NCBI RefSeq assembly: GCF_022664465.1
Contig: NZ_JAKREV010000005.1
Span: 1-64,000 of the forward strand
Source of the DNA: Sphingomonas hankookensis
Lineage (GTDB): Bacteria; Pseudomonadota; Alphaproteobacteria; Sphingomonadales; Sphingomonadaceae
Direction: 5' to 3'
Length of the DNA stretch: 64,000 bases
Under the pieces are notes generated by a model. It worked only from the letters and a program-made list of their open reading frames with translations. It did no database searches and had not been told where the DNA came from. This document shows, piece after piece, positions 18,004-27,200 of this stretch. Each line of letters starts with the position of its first letter. The stretch's first letter is position 1. A program made the translations under genes and the position numbers.

Positions 18004-18438
18004 TCAGCCCGTGACCGCACCACGGCGCAGGTCGCGCGCACGGGTGAGGATGATGTCTTCCAGCTTCTGCACGGTGGCGGCGGCGACCGGCGCCTCGATC
18101 CACTGACCGCCCTGATTCACCTGACGCAACGCCGCGACGCGCAGCGCATCGGCGCGCAGGTCCTGGTCGAGGATCGTGACCGTCACCTTGGTCCGCTCGG
18201 TCGGCGTGGCCGGATTGACGTACCAGTCGGTGACGATGACCCCGCCGTTCGAATCGGTCTGGGTCAGCGGCATGAACGACAGCGTGTCGAGGCTGGCGCG
18301 CCACAGATAGCTGTTCACGCCGATCGTCGTCACCTTCGACGCGGCAAGGTCGCCCGACACGCGCCCCTTGCCCCCGCTGCACGCGGCCATCGGCAGGGCA
18401 AGCGTTGCCAGCAACGCGATCAGCAGCGGGCGGTTCAT
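18004..18438 (-). CDS. DUF3576 lipoprotein
   Basis: A 144-residue protein. From ATG 18438 there is a signal with lipobox MAAC and a mature region starting [16 protein letters not shown]. The DUF3576 body is clear: [19 protein letters not shown], then [15 protein letters not shown] and LRVAALRQV. This family sits upstream of leuS in many alphaproteobacteria and is thought to be an envelope protein; its function is unknown. Its stop is 10 bases from the leuS ATG, so it is probably first in the operon. An upstream in-frame ATG at 18471 would add 11 residues ahead of the signal and was not used. Confidence 0.88.
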   Translation of the reverse strand: MNRPLLIALLATLALPMAACSGGKGRVSGDLAASKVTTIGVNSYLWRASLDTLSFMPLTQTDSNGGVIVTDWYVNPATPTERTKVTVTILDQDLRADALRVAALRQVNQGGQWIEAPVAAATVQKLEDIILTRARDLRRGAVTG

Positions 18439-18661
18439 CGGCGGTTCCTTGACTACAGGCCAACATGGCATTTCGCGCCGCTTCTATAGGAGGTGGCGCG
18501 GACCCGGCAAGCGGGTTGGTGCGTGGGGGTTCCATGCGGGGTGCAAAGTTGGTCCGACAAATATGTGGGTTCGATGCAACACTGGCGGGGAAAGCGACCG
18601 GATGCGGTGGATACAGGCAACCGAATCGTGTTAGCGCCATTAGCGGGGAGTGAGGAAAAAC

Positions 18662-19384
18662 ATGACGGGTCGCAGGATTTTGGCTGGTATCGGACTGGGG
18701 GCAATGCTCGCCGCCGGACTTGGTGCGTCGCCTGCCCTGTTCGCGCAGGAACAGCGCGCGCCGCGCGTCCTGAAGCGTATCGACATGGGCCAGATGCCGC
18801 TGGGCGGTTTCGGGTCGTTCACCCCCGCCTCGGCCGATCCGCGACTCGCAGCGGCCCTGTCGCGCACCGCGCTCAACCCGACCGGATTTCAGTTCACGCC
18901 GTCCGAAGGCACCGTGATCGGCAGCCGCGCGATCAAGGTCGCGGTGCGCAGCGCCACGTTGCAGGCCGAACGCCCGACCGACCGCGTCGCCGCGGTCACG
19001 ACGATGCCGGCGCTGAACCCCGTCGCCTATAATCTGGGCATGGCATCGGGCCTCAAGCGCATGGCGCTGTCGGGCGATCTGACCCGGCTCGACCTCGGCC
19101 AGCCGGGCACCCGCGATCCGCTGGCACTGGGCATTCCCTACACGCCGCGCAAGCTCAGCGGCCGCGTGACCGCCAATGTCGATCACGCTTCGATCGACCA
19201 GCCGAAGATGATCACCGACACGTCGGGCTATTCGCTCGATGCGGGCGGGTCGTACAAGCTGACCCGCAACCTCGACGTGACCGCCGGCGCACGCGCCCGC
19301 ACCGATCGCGAGCGGATGCTGCGCGTCGCGCCCGATCGCCGCGAAAGCCAGGCGGTCTATGTGGGTACCGCGTTCCGGTTCTGA
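18662..19384 (+). CDS. Secreted protein of unknown function
   Basis: A 240-residue exported protein I do not recognise. ATG 18662 lies 6 bases after TGAGGA, a good ribosome-binding site, and starts a signal peptide (MTGRRILAGIGLGAMLAAG, cleavage near ALFAQ). The mature part has LKRIDMGQMPLGGFGSFTPA and, in the C-terminal half, alternating hydrophobic strands (VTANVDHASI, YSLDAGGSYKL, LDVTAGARARTD, SQAVYVGTAFRF). It ends in Phe, as outer-membrane beta-barrels do. It is divergent from the DUF3576-leuS operon. A weak hairpin (TCCCGG/CCGGGA at 19398-19413) follows. Best guess is a small outer-membrane or surface protein. Confidence 0.75.
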   Translation: MTGRRILAGIGLGAMLAAGLGASPALFAQEQRAPRVLKRIDMGQMPLGGFGSFTPASADPRLAAALSRTALNPTGFQFTPSEGTVIGSRAIKVAVRSATLQAERPTDRVAAVTTMPALNPVAYNLGMASGLKRMALSGDLTRLDLGQPGTRDPLALGIPYTPRKLSGRVTANVDHASIDQPKMITDTSGYSLDAGGSYKLTRNLDVTAGARARTDRERMLRVAPDRRESQAVYVGTAFRF

Positions 19385-19876
19385 GTCGGACGGCATTTCC
19401 CGGGGGACCGGGATGTTTCGTCGCTGTGATCGATTAGGGCCAGTGCCGCTCCGATGGCGCAACTTGTTTTAACGGACGCTGCAACGCGCACGATCCTGCG
19501 GCTTATGGGCTGGTGACGACGACATTCTGCATATCGCCACCCCGGCGAAGGCTGGGGTCGTTCGCGGCTAGGCACGCGCTTCGTAATTGGAAGATCCCAG
19601 CCTGCGCTGGGATGACGTATGCGGCAGGCGCGGCGGAGGTCCCGACACGTCCTTGTCCTATGCGCTGGCGGCACGCCCCGGTCGCTTCGGAACGCCCGCC
19701 ATCCTGCGAAGGCTGCGATCTCTTGGGTGTAGACTTTGCGTGGAACCATTCGTGCTGCGCAGGGACCAAGCTTGTCGAAGGCCCGTATTGAAGCAGCGCC
19801 GACAGCCCCGTGGCTTCACGCGACCGCTACTAGGCAGAAGCGTCTTCTGACCCGGAATACCTGCAGTACGCCCCAC
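19385..19876. other. Intergenic stretch with degenerate repeats
   Basis: About 490 bases with no supported gene. It contains a weak terminator-like hairpin (19398-19413), a paired palindromic repeat (19537-19618) and, at about 19748-19786, a degraded ATTCGTGCTG...AAGCTTGTCGAAGG sequence that resembles the CTTCGACAAGCTCAG-type repeat spread through sphingomonad genomes. Overlapping short frames here are repeat-derived. Confidence 0.6.
19537..19618. repeat. Paired palindromic repeat (CCCAGCGAAGGCTGGG family)
   Basis: CCACCCCGGCGAAGGCTGGG at 19537 and GATCCCAGCCTGCGCTGGGA near 19593 face each other across about 35 bases. The layout matches 41561-41641. Confidence 0.65.
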
Positions 19877-20872
19877 TCAATCATCCTCATCCTCGAACCC
19901 GACCAGATCGAGCGCCCGCGCCTTGATCTGCCGCGTCATGCACCAGTGTACCAGTGCATCCTCGCGGCCGTGGGTCACCCACACTTCCTTCGGCGCGATC
20001 TCGGTCAGCGTCTGGGTCAGTTCGTCCCAGTCGGCATGATCGGACAGGATCAGCGGCAGTTCGACGCCACGTTGCCGTGCGCGCTGGCGTACCCGCATCC
20101 AGCCGCTGGCCATCGCCGTGATCGGGTCGGGCAGGCGCCGCGACCAGCGGTCGCCCAGTGCGGACGGCGGCGCGACGATGATCCGCCCCTGCAACTCCGC
20201 CTTCGTCGCCCCCGCTACGGGACGCAATTCGCCCAGGTCGACGCCCAGTTCGACATAGAGGTCGCATAGCCGCTGCATCGCGCCGTGCAGGTAGATCGGA
20301 TCGTCGAACCCCATCGCTCGCGCTTCGGCAATGACCCGTTGCGCCTTGCCCAACGCATAGGCGCCGACCAGCACACAGCGTTCGGGCTCCATCCTGAGCG
20401 CCGCGAGCAGTTTTTCGATCTCGTCGCGCGTCTCGGGATGGCGGAACACCGGCAGGCCGAAGGTCGCCTCGGTCACGAACACGTCGCACGGCACCGGCTG
20501 AAAGGCCGCGCAGGTCGGGTCGGCGCGGCGCTTGTAATCGCCCGACACCACCACGCGTTCGCCGCCATGGTCCAATACGATCTGTGCCGATCCCAGCACA
20601 TGGCCGGCGGGGACGAACGCGATGTCATAGTCACCCATCCGCACGCTTTCGCCATACGCGACGGGCACGCCGTTCTGCGGACCGTAGCGCGTCGCCATGA
20701 TCGCCAGCGTTTCGGGCGTAGCCCATACCTGCCCGTGCCCACCCCGCGCGTGGTCGGCATGGCCATGCGTCACCAGCGCGCGCGCGACCGGTTCGGACGG
20801 GTCGATCCAGACATCGATCGCAGGCAGGTGAATGCCGGTCGGGTGCGGGGTGATCCAGCGGGCAAGGGCCAT
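19877..20872 (-). CDS. Ligase-associated-type DNA exonuclease (metallo-beta-lactamase fold)
   Basis: A 331-residue MBL-fold protein. The metal motif HxHxDH is in THGHADHARGG, followed by VPAGHVLGSAQI and VVVSGDYKRRADPT, the landmarks of the SNM1/CPSF-like exonuclease group. ILSDHADWDEL and VWVTHGRED lie near the C-terminus. The length and motifs fit the exonuclease usually encoded beside an ATP-dependent DNA ligase and a DEAD/H helicase (Lhr-like). Neither is in this window, so it is an orphan here or its partners lie elsewhere. ATG 20872 begins MALARWITPHPTGIHLP; the frame runs on upstream through repeat DNA, which was rejected. The role is probably DNA end processing in repair. Confidence 0.85.
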   Translation of the reverse strand: MALARWITPHPTGIHLPAIDVWIDPSEPVARALVTHGHADHARGGHGQVWATPETLAIMATRYGPQNGVPVAYGESVRMGDYDIAFVPAGHVLGSAQIVLDHGGERVVVSGDYKRRADPTCAAFQPVPCDVFVTEATFGLPVFRHPETRDEIEKLLAALRMEPERCVLVGAYALGKAQRVIAEARAMGFDDPIYLHGAMQRLCDLYVELGVDLGELRPVAGATKAELQGRIIVAPPSALGDRWSRRLPDPITAMASGWMRVRQRARQRGVELPLILSDHADWDELTQTLTEIAPKEVWVTHGREDALVHWCMTRQIKARALDLVGFEDEDD

Positions 20873-20975
20873 GCGAGGGAGATGGGGCGTAGCCGGGGGC
20901 GTGCCAAGGGCGGTGTCGGGCTGACATGGTTCGTCGGAACTTACCCCGCCGTTCGGGGGCCGCCACTTCACTGGA

Positions 20976-21063
20976 CGTACCCCCGCGCAGGCGGGGGTCC
21001 ACGGTACCATACGTAACCGTCGAGCTGTTTGGCTCTGGACCCCCGCCTGCGCGGGGGTACGCC
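20976..21063. repeat. Paired palindromic repeat (CCCCGCGCAGGCGGGG family)
   Basis: CGTACCCCCGCGCAGGCGGG at about 20976 and GGACCCCCGCCTGCGCGGGG ending near 21060 are inverted copies about 45 bases apart. A GGCTCTGG word before the right unit is shared with 54741. Confidence 0.8.
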
Positions 21064-21207
21064 GGAAAGCTCGGCCGCGGCGTCCGCCCCCGCCTGCGCT
21101 GGGTGCGACGTCGAGCACAGGGAATGGGCAAGGCGGCCTCCCCCGGGTCATCGAACCGACATATCCCCGCGATACGGCGCGGCCTGTTTCGTAGCGATTG
21201 CCAGACC

Positions 21208-22464
21208 TTGCCGACGCCCGCCCCTTCCCGTTCGACGTTGCTCGCAGCGGGGCTGGCCGCGTTCTGCGTCTATTTTGCGATGTATGCCTTTCGCAAACCG
21301 GTGATGGCGGTCGCCTTTGCCGACCAGCCGATGCTGCTGGCGGGACTGGATTACAAGGCGACGCTGATCATCGCGCAGGCGATCGGCTATGCGCTGTCGA
21401 AGATGCTCGGCGTGAAGATCGTCGCCGAACATGCCAGCGACCGGCGGGCGCGACTGATCCTGTCGCTGGTCGGCGCGTCATGGATAGCGCTGCTCGGCTT
21501 CGCGCTGCTGCCCGCGCGGTTCGGGCCGCTGTGCCTGTTCCTCAACGGCTTGCCGCTCGGCATGATCTGGGGCCTCGTCTTCCGCTATCTGGAGGGGCGG
21601 CGGGTGTCGGAATTGCTGGCGGCGATGCTGACCGCGAGCTTCATCCTGTCGTCGGGCGCGACCAAGACCGCCGGCGCGCTGCTGGTGCAGCATGGCGTAT
21701 CGCCCTTCTGGATGCCGGCCGTCGCCGGGCTGTTGTTCGCGCCGGTGCTGGTCGTGGCGCTGGCGGTGCTTGCCCGCACGCCGCCGCCCGATGCCCGCGA
21801 CCGGGCCGAACGCGGCGAGCGGGTGGCGATGGACCGCACCGCGCGCCATGCCTATTTGCGGACTCATGCCGTGCCGTTGGCGGCGCTGGTCACCGGCTAT
21901 ACCATCCTCGCCGCGCTGCGCGATTTCCGCGACAATTTCGCCGCCGAACTGTGGAGCGAGCTGGGCACCGGCATGCCCGCAGCGATCTTTTCGCTCACCG
22001 AAATTCCGGTGACGATCGTCGTGCTGGCCGGCCTCGCGCTGCTGGCGATGGTGCGCAGCAATGTGCGCGCGATGCTGGCGATCCATGCCGCGATCCTGTT
22101 CGGCGCGGTCACGCTGTGCGCGGCGACGCTGGCGTTCCGGCTGGGCGCGGTCGGGCCGGTCGCGTGGATGGTGCTGGTCGGCATCGGCATCTACAGCGCC
22201 TATGCGCCGTTCAGTGCGGTGCTGTTCGACCGGATGATGTCGCTCAGCCGATCGCCCGGCAATGCCGGCTTCCTGATCTATGTCGCCGATTCGTTCGGCT
22301 ATGTCGGCAGCGTCGCGCTGCTGCTGCTGCGCGAACTGGCGGAGGACCGCGCGCATTGGCTGGACTTCTTCGCCAGTGCGACACTGGCGACCGGAACGCT
22401 GCTCGCCATCGCCACGCTGGTGTCAGGAACGTGGTTTTTCGGTCAATATACCCACGAGAAATGA
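21208..22464 (+). CDS. DUF5690 family membrane transporter (MFS-like)
   Basis: A protein of about 418 residues with some eleven hydrophobic helices. It opens with FCVYFAMYAFRKPVMAV, the signature of DUF5690 proteins and reminiscent of organophosphate/glycerol-3-phosphate antiporters, and continues with ALSKMLGVK, GLPLGMIWGLVFRYLEGRR and FLIYVADSFGYVGSV. The substrate is unknown. The start is uncertain: TTG 21208 gives a short N-terminus just before TM1, as in the family; ATG 21124 would add 28 residues; anything further upstream runs into repeat DNA. It is divergent from the exonuclease and 168 bases upstream of a TBDR gene. The phosphate-related genes downstream make a phosphorylated-compound substrate conceivable, but this is weak inference. 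Confidence 0.8.
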   Translation: MPTPAPSRSTLLAAGLAAFCVYFAMYAFRKPVMAVAFADQPMLLAGLDYKATLIIAQAIGYALSKMLGVKIVAEHASDRRARLILSLVGASWIALLGFALLPARFGPLCLFLNGLPLGMIWGLVFRYLEGRRVSELLAAMLTASFILSSGATKTAGALLVQHGVSPFWMPAVAGLLFAPVLVVALAVLARTPPPDARDRAERGERVAMDRTARHAYLRTHAVPLAALVTGYTILAALRDFRDNFAAELWSELGTGMPAAIFSLTEIPVTIVVLAGLALLAMVRSNVRAMLAIHAAILFGAVTLCAATLAFRLGAVGPVAWMVLVGIGIYSAYAPFSAVLFDRMMSLSRSPGNAGFLIYVADSFGYVGSVALLLLRELAEDRAHWLDFFASATLATGTLLAIATLVSGTWFFGQYTHEK

Positions 22465-22477
22465 TGTTCAATTGTGG

Positions 22478-22492
22478 ATGTGACGATCACAT
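22478..22492. promoter_or_regulatory. Inverted repeat ATGTGA-CGA-TCACAT
   Basis: A perfect 6-bp inverted repeat with a 3-base centre, 13 bases after the transporter stop. It resembles CRP/FNR half-sites (TGTGA, TCACA), but the spacing is 3 rather than 6, so the regulator is not assignable. It could also be a weak hairpin. Confidence 0.3.
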
Positions 22493-22541
22493 GCCACACT
22501 CCTCCGCTAGTTTCACACGAATAACGCAAACGAATCATCAA

Positions 22542-22559
22542 TAGTCACACACATGTCAT
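22542..22559 (+). promoter_or_regulatory. Pho-box-like direct repeat upstream of TBDR-phospholipase genes
   Basis: TAGTCAC-ACAC-ATGTCAT: two 7-mers separated by 4 bases (11-base period), compared with the PhoB consensus CTGTCAT-N4-CTGTCAT. The first unit differs at two positions (the final C is tolerated) and the second at one. It lies 74 bases upstream of the TBDR start. The downstream phospholipase C and phosphatase fit PhoB control. Confidence 0.4.
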
Positions 22560-22632
22560 CGTCTGCTGCCAGAGGCACGGCCGGGGGCCGACAGCGGCCG
22601 GGAACGTGCGGCGACGCCGCAGGGGAGACAGC

Positions 22633-25014
22633 ATGAAGTGGATGACGGGTGCGGCGATCCTTGCGATCGCGGCGATGACGACGCACGCCCAGGCGCAGAC
22701 CGCCCCGGCCGATGCGGCAACGACCGACCAGTCGGGCGGCACGGGACAGGACGACACGCGATCGGGCGGCGAGATCGTCGTGACCGGCAAGGCGACGACC
22801 TTCGCCAACACGCAGGTGACCGAGCCGATGCTCGACCGGCAATCGGCGCTGACCAGCGTCAACGACGTTATCAAGGAACTGCCCGGCGTGTTCGTGGCGG
22901 AGGGCGATGCGTTCGGCTCGTCCGACTGGGCGACCTCGATCAGCATCCGCGGCTTCAGTTCGGGCGGCGGTGGCGGCCAGCAGATCGGATCGACCATCGA
23001 CGGCCTGCCCAATGGCGGATCGGGCTATGGCGGCGGATCGCGCGCCAACCGCTATCTCGAAGTGCTCGACCTGAAGACCGTGATCGTGTCGCAAGGTACC
23101 GCCGATATCTCGTCGCGCTCGAACGAGGCGCTGGGCGGCACGCTCGATTACGTTACCAGCGACCCGACGCTCGACCGGCGCTACCGCTTCACGCTGGCCG
23201 GCGGCGATTTCGGCGCGCGCAAGATTTATGGCCGCGTCGACACCGGCCAGTTCGCCGGCGACACCCGCGCGTTCGTCAGCGCCTCCACGTCGCGCGTGAA
23301 GGACTGGATCGGCGGATCGGGCGAAACCCGCCGCGACCATCTCGATGCCAAGTTCGTCAGCCGGATCGACCGGGTGAAGCTGACCGGCTGGGTCAGCTAT
23401 GACGATGCCGACGAAGCCGAATTCGGTTCGGTCAGCCCGGAAATGTTCGCCAACGATCCGAACCACGATGCCTATACCGACAACTGGACCGGCATTCCCT
23501 ACATCGATCAGGGCTATCGCTCGACCTCGCGCGCATTGCGGCGCAACCTGTTCGGCTATCTGCGTGCCGAAACCGATCTCGGCGAAGTGAAGCTGTCGGG
23601 CGCGGGCTATTATCACCGGATGCGCGGGCGCGGCGACTTTGCGCCGCCGTATCTGGTCGATGTGCGCAACGACGGCACCGGCAATCCGGAGAGCGAGTTC
23701 ACCGGCAGCCAGCCGACCATGATCGGCGGCGGCAATCTCGGCCGCTATTATTTCGTGACGCCGACCGGTGCGAAGGCGACGTTCCTGACCGGCTGTCAGG
23801 GCACGGCGCTGGTCCCGGCCGAATATTCGGCCAGCTGCTATGCGGCAGGATCGACCCCGGTCATGTCGTATCGCCATACGCATTACGAAAACGACCGCGG
23901 CGGCCTGACCGCCGATGCCGCCTGGACGCATGACTTTGGCGGGATCGAGAATACGCTGCGCGGCGGGCTGTGGTGGGAACGCGGCCGCGCGAACCAGTTG
24001 CGCGACTGGCACAAGGTGACCAATGCGCTGGTCGGCCCGGCGTTCGACGGCAAGCCTTATTACCAGCAGTTCAGCACCGACTACGACCTCGACGAACTGA
24101 TGTATTATGTCGAGGACGCGGTCACCTTCGGTCCGCTGACCGCGCGGTTCGGCGTGAAGCAGTTCTTCCTCGACCAGCGTCGTGCCGAGCTGCTCAACGA
24201 CCGCGCCGTGACCGAACTGCATTCGAACAGCCGCCCGCTGATCTCGACCGGCATCGTCTATCACGCGCCGATCGACGGGCTGGAGGCGTTCGCCGGCTAT
24301 TCGCAGAACTTCGCCGCGATCGGCAACGGACCGCTCGGCGAACCGCGCGAGGTGATTGCCCGGATCAAGCCCGAAACCGCCAACAACCTCGAAATCGGCG
24401 CGCGCTATTCGACCGGTCGGGTGAAGGCGTCGCTCACCGCCTACGACATCAAGTTCAGCAACCGCATCCAGTCGATCTCGGCCAACCTCGTCACCGGCAT
24501 CGATTATCTGGAGGAACAGGACAGCGTCTATCTGAACGTCGGCGGCATCAAGAGCCGGGGGATCGAGGCGGCGCTCGCCTATCGCGTGACGCAGGGGCTG
24601 ACGCTGTCGGGCAACTATACCTACAACCACGCCACCTATCTCGGCACCGGCAACGCCGCGCAGGATGCTGATATCGGCGTCACGCCGGGGCGGCAGGTCA
24701 TCAATTCCCCGCGCAACATGTGGGTCGCGGCGGCCAATTACGTCCATGGCGTCTTCAAGGTCGGCGGCGCGGCGAAATTTGTCGGCGACCGCTTCATCGG
24801 CAGCGACGGGACGGCGACCGCGCCCGGCTTCACCACCGTCGACGCCTATGCCGGGGTCGACCTGGGGCAGGTGAACGCGGTGATGAAGGGGATGGCGCTG
24901 ACGGTGCAGGCGACCAACCTGACCGATCGTCGCTATCTGGCCGGGGCCGATGGCGGGTCGGCGTTCCTCGGCACGCCGCGCACCGTCACGGCCGCGCTGA
25001 CGTTCGACTTCTAA
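22633..25014 (+). CDS. TonB-dependent receptor
   Basis: A 793-residue outer-membrane receptor. ATG 22633 follows AGGGGAGA and gives a signal peptide ending near AQAQ (residues 19-22). EIVVTGKA at about 47-54 is the TonB-box region. The plug has ISIRGFSSGGGGG and GLPNGGSGYGGGSRANRYLE. The barrel ends TAALTFDF with terminal Phe. It is preceded by a Pho-box-like site and followed, after a 128-base gap with a repeat, by a Tat-exported phospholipase C and an HAD phosphatase. A role in taking up phosphorus-containing compounds is inferred from this context only. Confidence 0.92.
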   Translation: MKWMTGAAILAIAAMTTHAQAQTAPADAATTDQSGGTGQDDTRSGGEIVVTGKATTFANTQVTEPMLDRQSALTSVNDVIKELPGVFVAEGDAFGSSDWATSISIRGFSSGGGGGQQIGSTIDGLPNGGSGYGGGSRANRYLEVLDLKTVIVSQGTADISSRSNEALGGTLDYVTSDPTLDRRYRFTLAGGDFGARKIYGRVDTGQFAGDTRAFVSASTSRVKDWIGGSGETRRDHLDAKFVSRIDRVKLTGWVSYDDADEAEFGSVSPEMFANDPNHDAYTDNWTGIPYIDQGYRSTSRALRRNLFGYLRAETDLGEVKLSGAGYYHRMRGRGDFAPPYLVDVRNDGTGNPESEFTGSQPTMIGGGNLGRYYFVTPTGAKATFLTGCQGTALVPAEYSASCYAAGSTPVMSYRHTHYENDRGGLTADAAWTHDFGGIENTLRGGLWWERGRANQLRDWHKVTNALVGPAFDGKPYYQQFSTDYDLDELMYYVEDAVTFGPLTARFGVKQFFLDQRRAELLNDRAVTELHSNSRPLISTGIVYHAPIDGLEAFAGYSQNFAAIGNGPLGEPREVIARIKPETANNLEIGARYSTGRVKASLTAYDIKFSNRIQSISANLVTGIDYLEEQDSVYLNVGGIKSRGIEAALAYRVTQGLTLSGNYTYNHATYLGTGNAAQDADIGVTPGRQVINSPRNMWVAAANYVHGVFKVGGAAKFVGDRFIGSDGTATAPGFTTVDAYAGVDLGQVNAVMKGMALTVQATNLTDRRYLAGADGGSAFLGTPRTVTAALTFDF

Positions 25015-25026
25015 CGTACGAACCTT

Positions 25027-25122
25027 CGTCATTCCCGCGCAGGCGGGGATCCATTGCCGCCGACGTTTCGCATTGATCCGCTACGTCGGCGCATATGGGT
25101 CCCCGCCTGCGCGGAGACGACG
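25027..25122. repeat. Paired palindromic repeat (CCCCGCGCAGGCGGGG family)
   Basis: CATTCCCGCGCAGGCGGGGA near 25030 and GGGTCCCCGCCTGCGCGGAG near 25097 are inverted copies about 40 bases apart, in the gap between the TBDR and phospholipase genes. An upstream in-frame ATG of the phospholipase frame (25095) lies inside this repeat and is unlikely to be used. Confidence 0.75.
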
Positions 25123-25142
25123 ATAAGGATGACAAGATTCCC

Positions 25143-27200
25143 ATGGTCGATCTGTCGCGCCGCACCCTCCTGTCCACCGGTGCCGCCCTTGCCGGCGCGG
25201 CGGCATTGCCGGCGTCGATCGCGCGTGCCGCGGCGATCGCCCCTGATCGGCGCAGCGGCACCATCGCCGATGTCGAGCATGTCGTGATCCTGTGTCAGGA
25301 GAATCGAGGCTTCGACCATTATTTCGGGACGTTGCGCGGCGTGCGCGGCTTTGGCGACCGCTTTCCCGTACCGACCGTGGCGGGCAATGTCTGGCAACAG
25401 ACCGACCGCACCGGCGCACACGGCCCGCGCACCATTGCCCCCTTCCACCTCGACACCGCAAAACAGTTCGAACTGATGCGGATGGAGGGCACGCCGCACA
25501 GCTGGCCCGACGCGCAGCGCGCGTGGGACGAAGGCCGCATGGCGCATTGGCCCGAGGCCAAGCATCCGCGCGCGATGGGTCATTACCGTCGCGGCGACCT
25601 GCCCTTCCAGTTCGCACTGGCCGAGGCCTTCACGCTCTGCGACGCCTATCACTGCGCGGTGCAGACCGGGACCAACACCAACCGGCTGTTCCTGTGGAGC
25701 GGCACCAACGATCCCGCCGGGCGACAAGGCGGCCCGGCGATCGGCAATTCGCACGATAATTTCGTCGAACAGGGCGGCGCCGCCGATCCCTATCGCTGGA
25801 CGACCACGGTCGAGCGGTTGCAGGCCGCCGGGGTCGACTGGCGCATCTATCAGGACATGGCCGACAATTTCACCGACAATCCTTTGGCCGGCTTCGCGGC
25901 GTTCCGCGACGCCCATGCCGGGCGCGGCGATCCGGTGCTGAAGGACCGCGCGCTCACCACCCGCGGGCCGGAGATGCTGAAGGCCGATGTCCTCGCCGGG
26001 CGACTGCCGCAAGTGTCCTACGTCATCGCCACCGCCGCCGGATCGGAACATCCGGGGCCGTCGAGCCCGGCACAGGGCGCGGACTATACCGCGCGCGTCC
26101 TCGACGCGCTGACCGCCGATCCGAAGGTGTGGGCGCGCACCGTGCTGCTGGTGATGTTCGACGAGAATGACGGGTTCTTCGACCATATGCCCCCGCCCGC
26201 GCCGCCATCCCGGGGGAGCGGCGGCGAGTTGCTCGGCGGGTCGACCGTCGACCTCACCGGCGCATGGCACGACATTCCGAGCAGCGGCGATGCCGCGATC
26301 GACCTGCCCGCCTATCGCGGTCGCCCCTACGGTCTCGGCCCCCGCGTGCCGCTCTATGTCGTGTCGCCATGGAGCCGCGGCGGATGGGTCAATTCGCAGA
26401 CCTTCGACCACACGTCGGTGATCCGCTTTCTCGAGGCGCGGTTCGGTATCCACGAACCGAACATCGCGCCGTGGCGTCGCGCGGTCTGCGGCGACCTGAC
26501 CAGCGCGTTCGATTTCGCCGGACGTAATACCGCAACGCCGCCGTTGCCCGATCCCGCCGCCGACGCCCGCCGCGCCGCCGCGTTGAAGGGACAGATCAGC
26601 CCAGACGCACCCGCGACGCCCGCCGCGCCATGGCAGGAGGCCGGCGTCCGCCGCTCGCGCCCACTGCCCTATCGCCTCGACGTCACCGAACGCCTGCTGC
26701 CCGACGGCCTCGCGCTGCGCTTCGCCGCCGATGGCGCGGGCGCGGTGTTCCATGTCTATGATCGCACCGCGCTCGACCAGCCGCCGCGCCGGTATGTCGT
26801 CGGCGCAGGCGACCGGATCGAGGCGCAGTGGCGCTACGACGCCGGCGGACGCTACGATTTGTGGGTGCTGGGGCCGAACGGCTTTCACCGGCATTTGGCC
26901 GGACAGCGGGACGAAGCGGTGCCACCCGTCGTCTGGACGGTCGGCGACCCCGGCCTGACCCTCACCGTGCCGCGCGGCGATCCGGGCCTGCGTGTCCGGC
27001 GCCTCGCCCCCGGCGGCGGCGCGTCGGAAGAGGCGCTGACGCCCGGCCGCCATCGCTGGTCGCTCGACCACGCGCTCGGCTGGTACGACGTCACCCTGAC
27101 CCACTCTGCTGCGCCCGGCTGGCGCCGCCGCCTTGCTGGGCGGCACGACCGCCCCGGCCGGGCGAGCGTCAGCGATCCCTTCGTCGAAAGCATCTCCTGA
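25143..27200 (+). CDS. Tat-exported phosphocholine-type phospholipase C
   Basis: A 685-residue phosphoesterase of the acid-phosphatase/phospholipase C superfamily. ATG 25143 starts a twin-arginine signal (LSRRTLLSTGAALAGAAAL, residues 5-23). The catalytic N-terminal region has QENRGFDHYFG (about residues 52-62), QTGTNTNRLFLWSGT, MFDENDGFFDH and WSRGGWVNSQTFDHTSV, matching PlcH/PlcN-type enzymes. Two C-terminal beta repeats (DUF756 type) fill the last 180 residues (FHVYDRTALDQPPRRYVVGA; WYDVTLTHSA). It should cleave phosphatidylcholine or sphingomyelin to phosphocholine plus a lipid. The stop overlaps the phosphatase start (TGATG), so the products probably act in series. Confidence 0.92.
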   Translation: MVDLSRRTLLSTGAALAGAAALPASIARAAAIAPDRRSGTIADVEHVVILCQENRGFDHYFGTLRGVRGFGDRFPVPTVAGNVWQQTDRTGAHGPRTIAPFHLDTAKQFELMRMEGTPHSWPDAQRAWDEGRMAHWPEAKHPRAMGHYRRGDLPFQFALAEAFTLCDAYHCAVQTGTNTNRLFLWSGTNDPAGRQGGPAIGNSHDNFVEQGGAADPYRWTTTVERLQAAGVDWRIYQDMADNFTDNPLAGFAAFRDAHAGRGDPVLKDRALTTRGPEMLKADVLAGRLPQVSYVIATAAGSEHPGPSSPAQGADYTARVLDALTADPKVWARTVLLVMFDENDGFFDHMPPPAPPSRGSGGELLGGSTVDLTGAWHDIPSSGDAAIDLPAYRGRPYGLGPRVPLYVVSPWSRGGWVNSQTFDHTSVIRFLEARFGIHEPNIAPWRRAVCGDLTSAFDFAGRNTATPPLPDPAADARRAAALKGQISPDAPATPAAPWQEAGVRRSRPLPYRLDVTERLLPDGLALRFAADGAGAVFHVYDRTALDQPPRRYVVGAGDRIEAQWRYDAGGRYDLWVLGPNGFHRHLAGQRDEAVPPVVWTVGDPGLTLTVPRGDPGLRVRRLAPGGGASEEALTPGRHRWSLDHALGWYDVTLTHSAAPGWRRRLAGRHDRPGRASVSDPFVESIS

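Noticed and set aside
19503..19876. Several 70-90-codon frames in the 19.4-19.9 kb gap
   Set aside because: They translate degenerate intergenic repeats in several frames at once.
22513..25032. An 839-codon minus-strand frame over the TBDR gene
   Set aside because: The plus strand has signal peptide, TonB box, plug and barrel; the minus frame is low-complexity Arg/Ala/Gly sequence.
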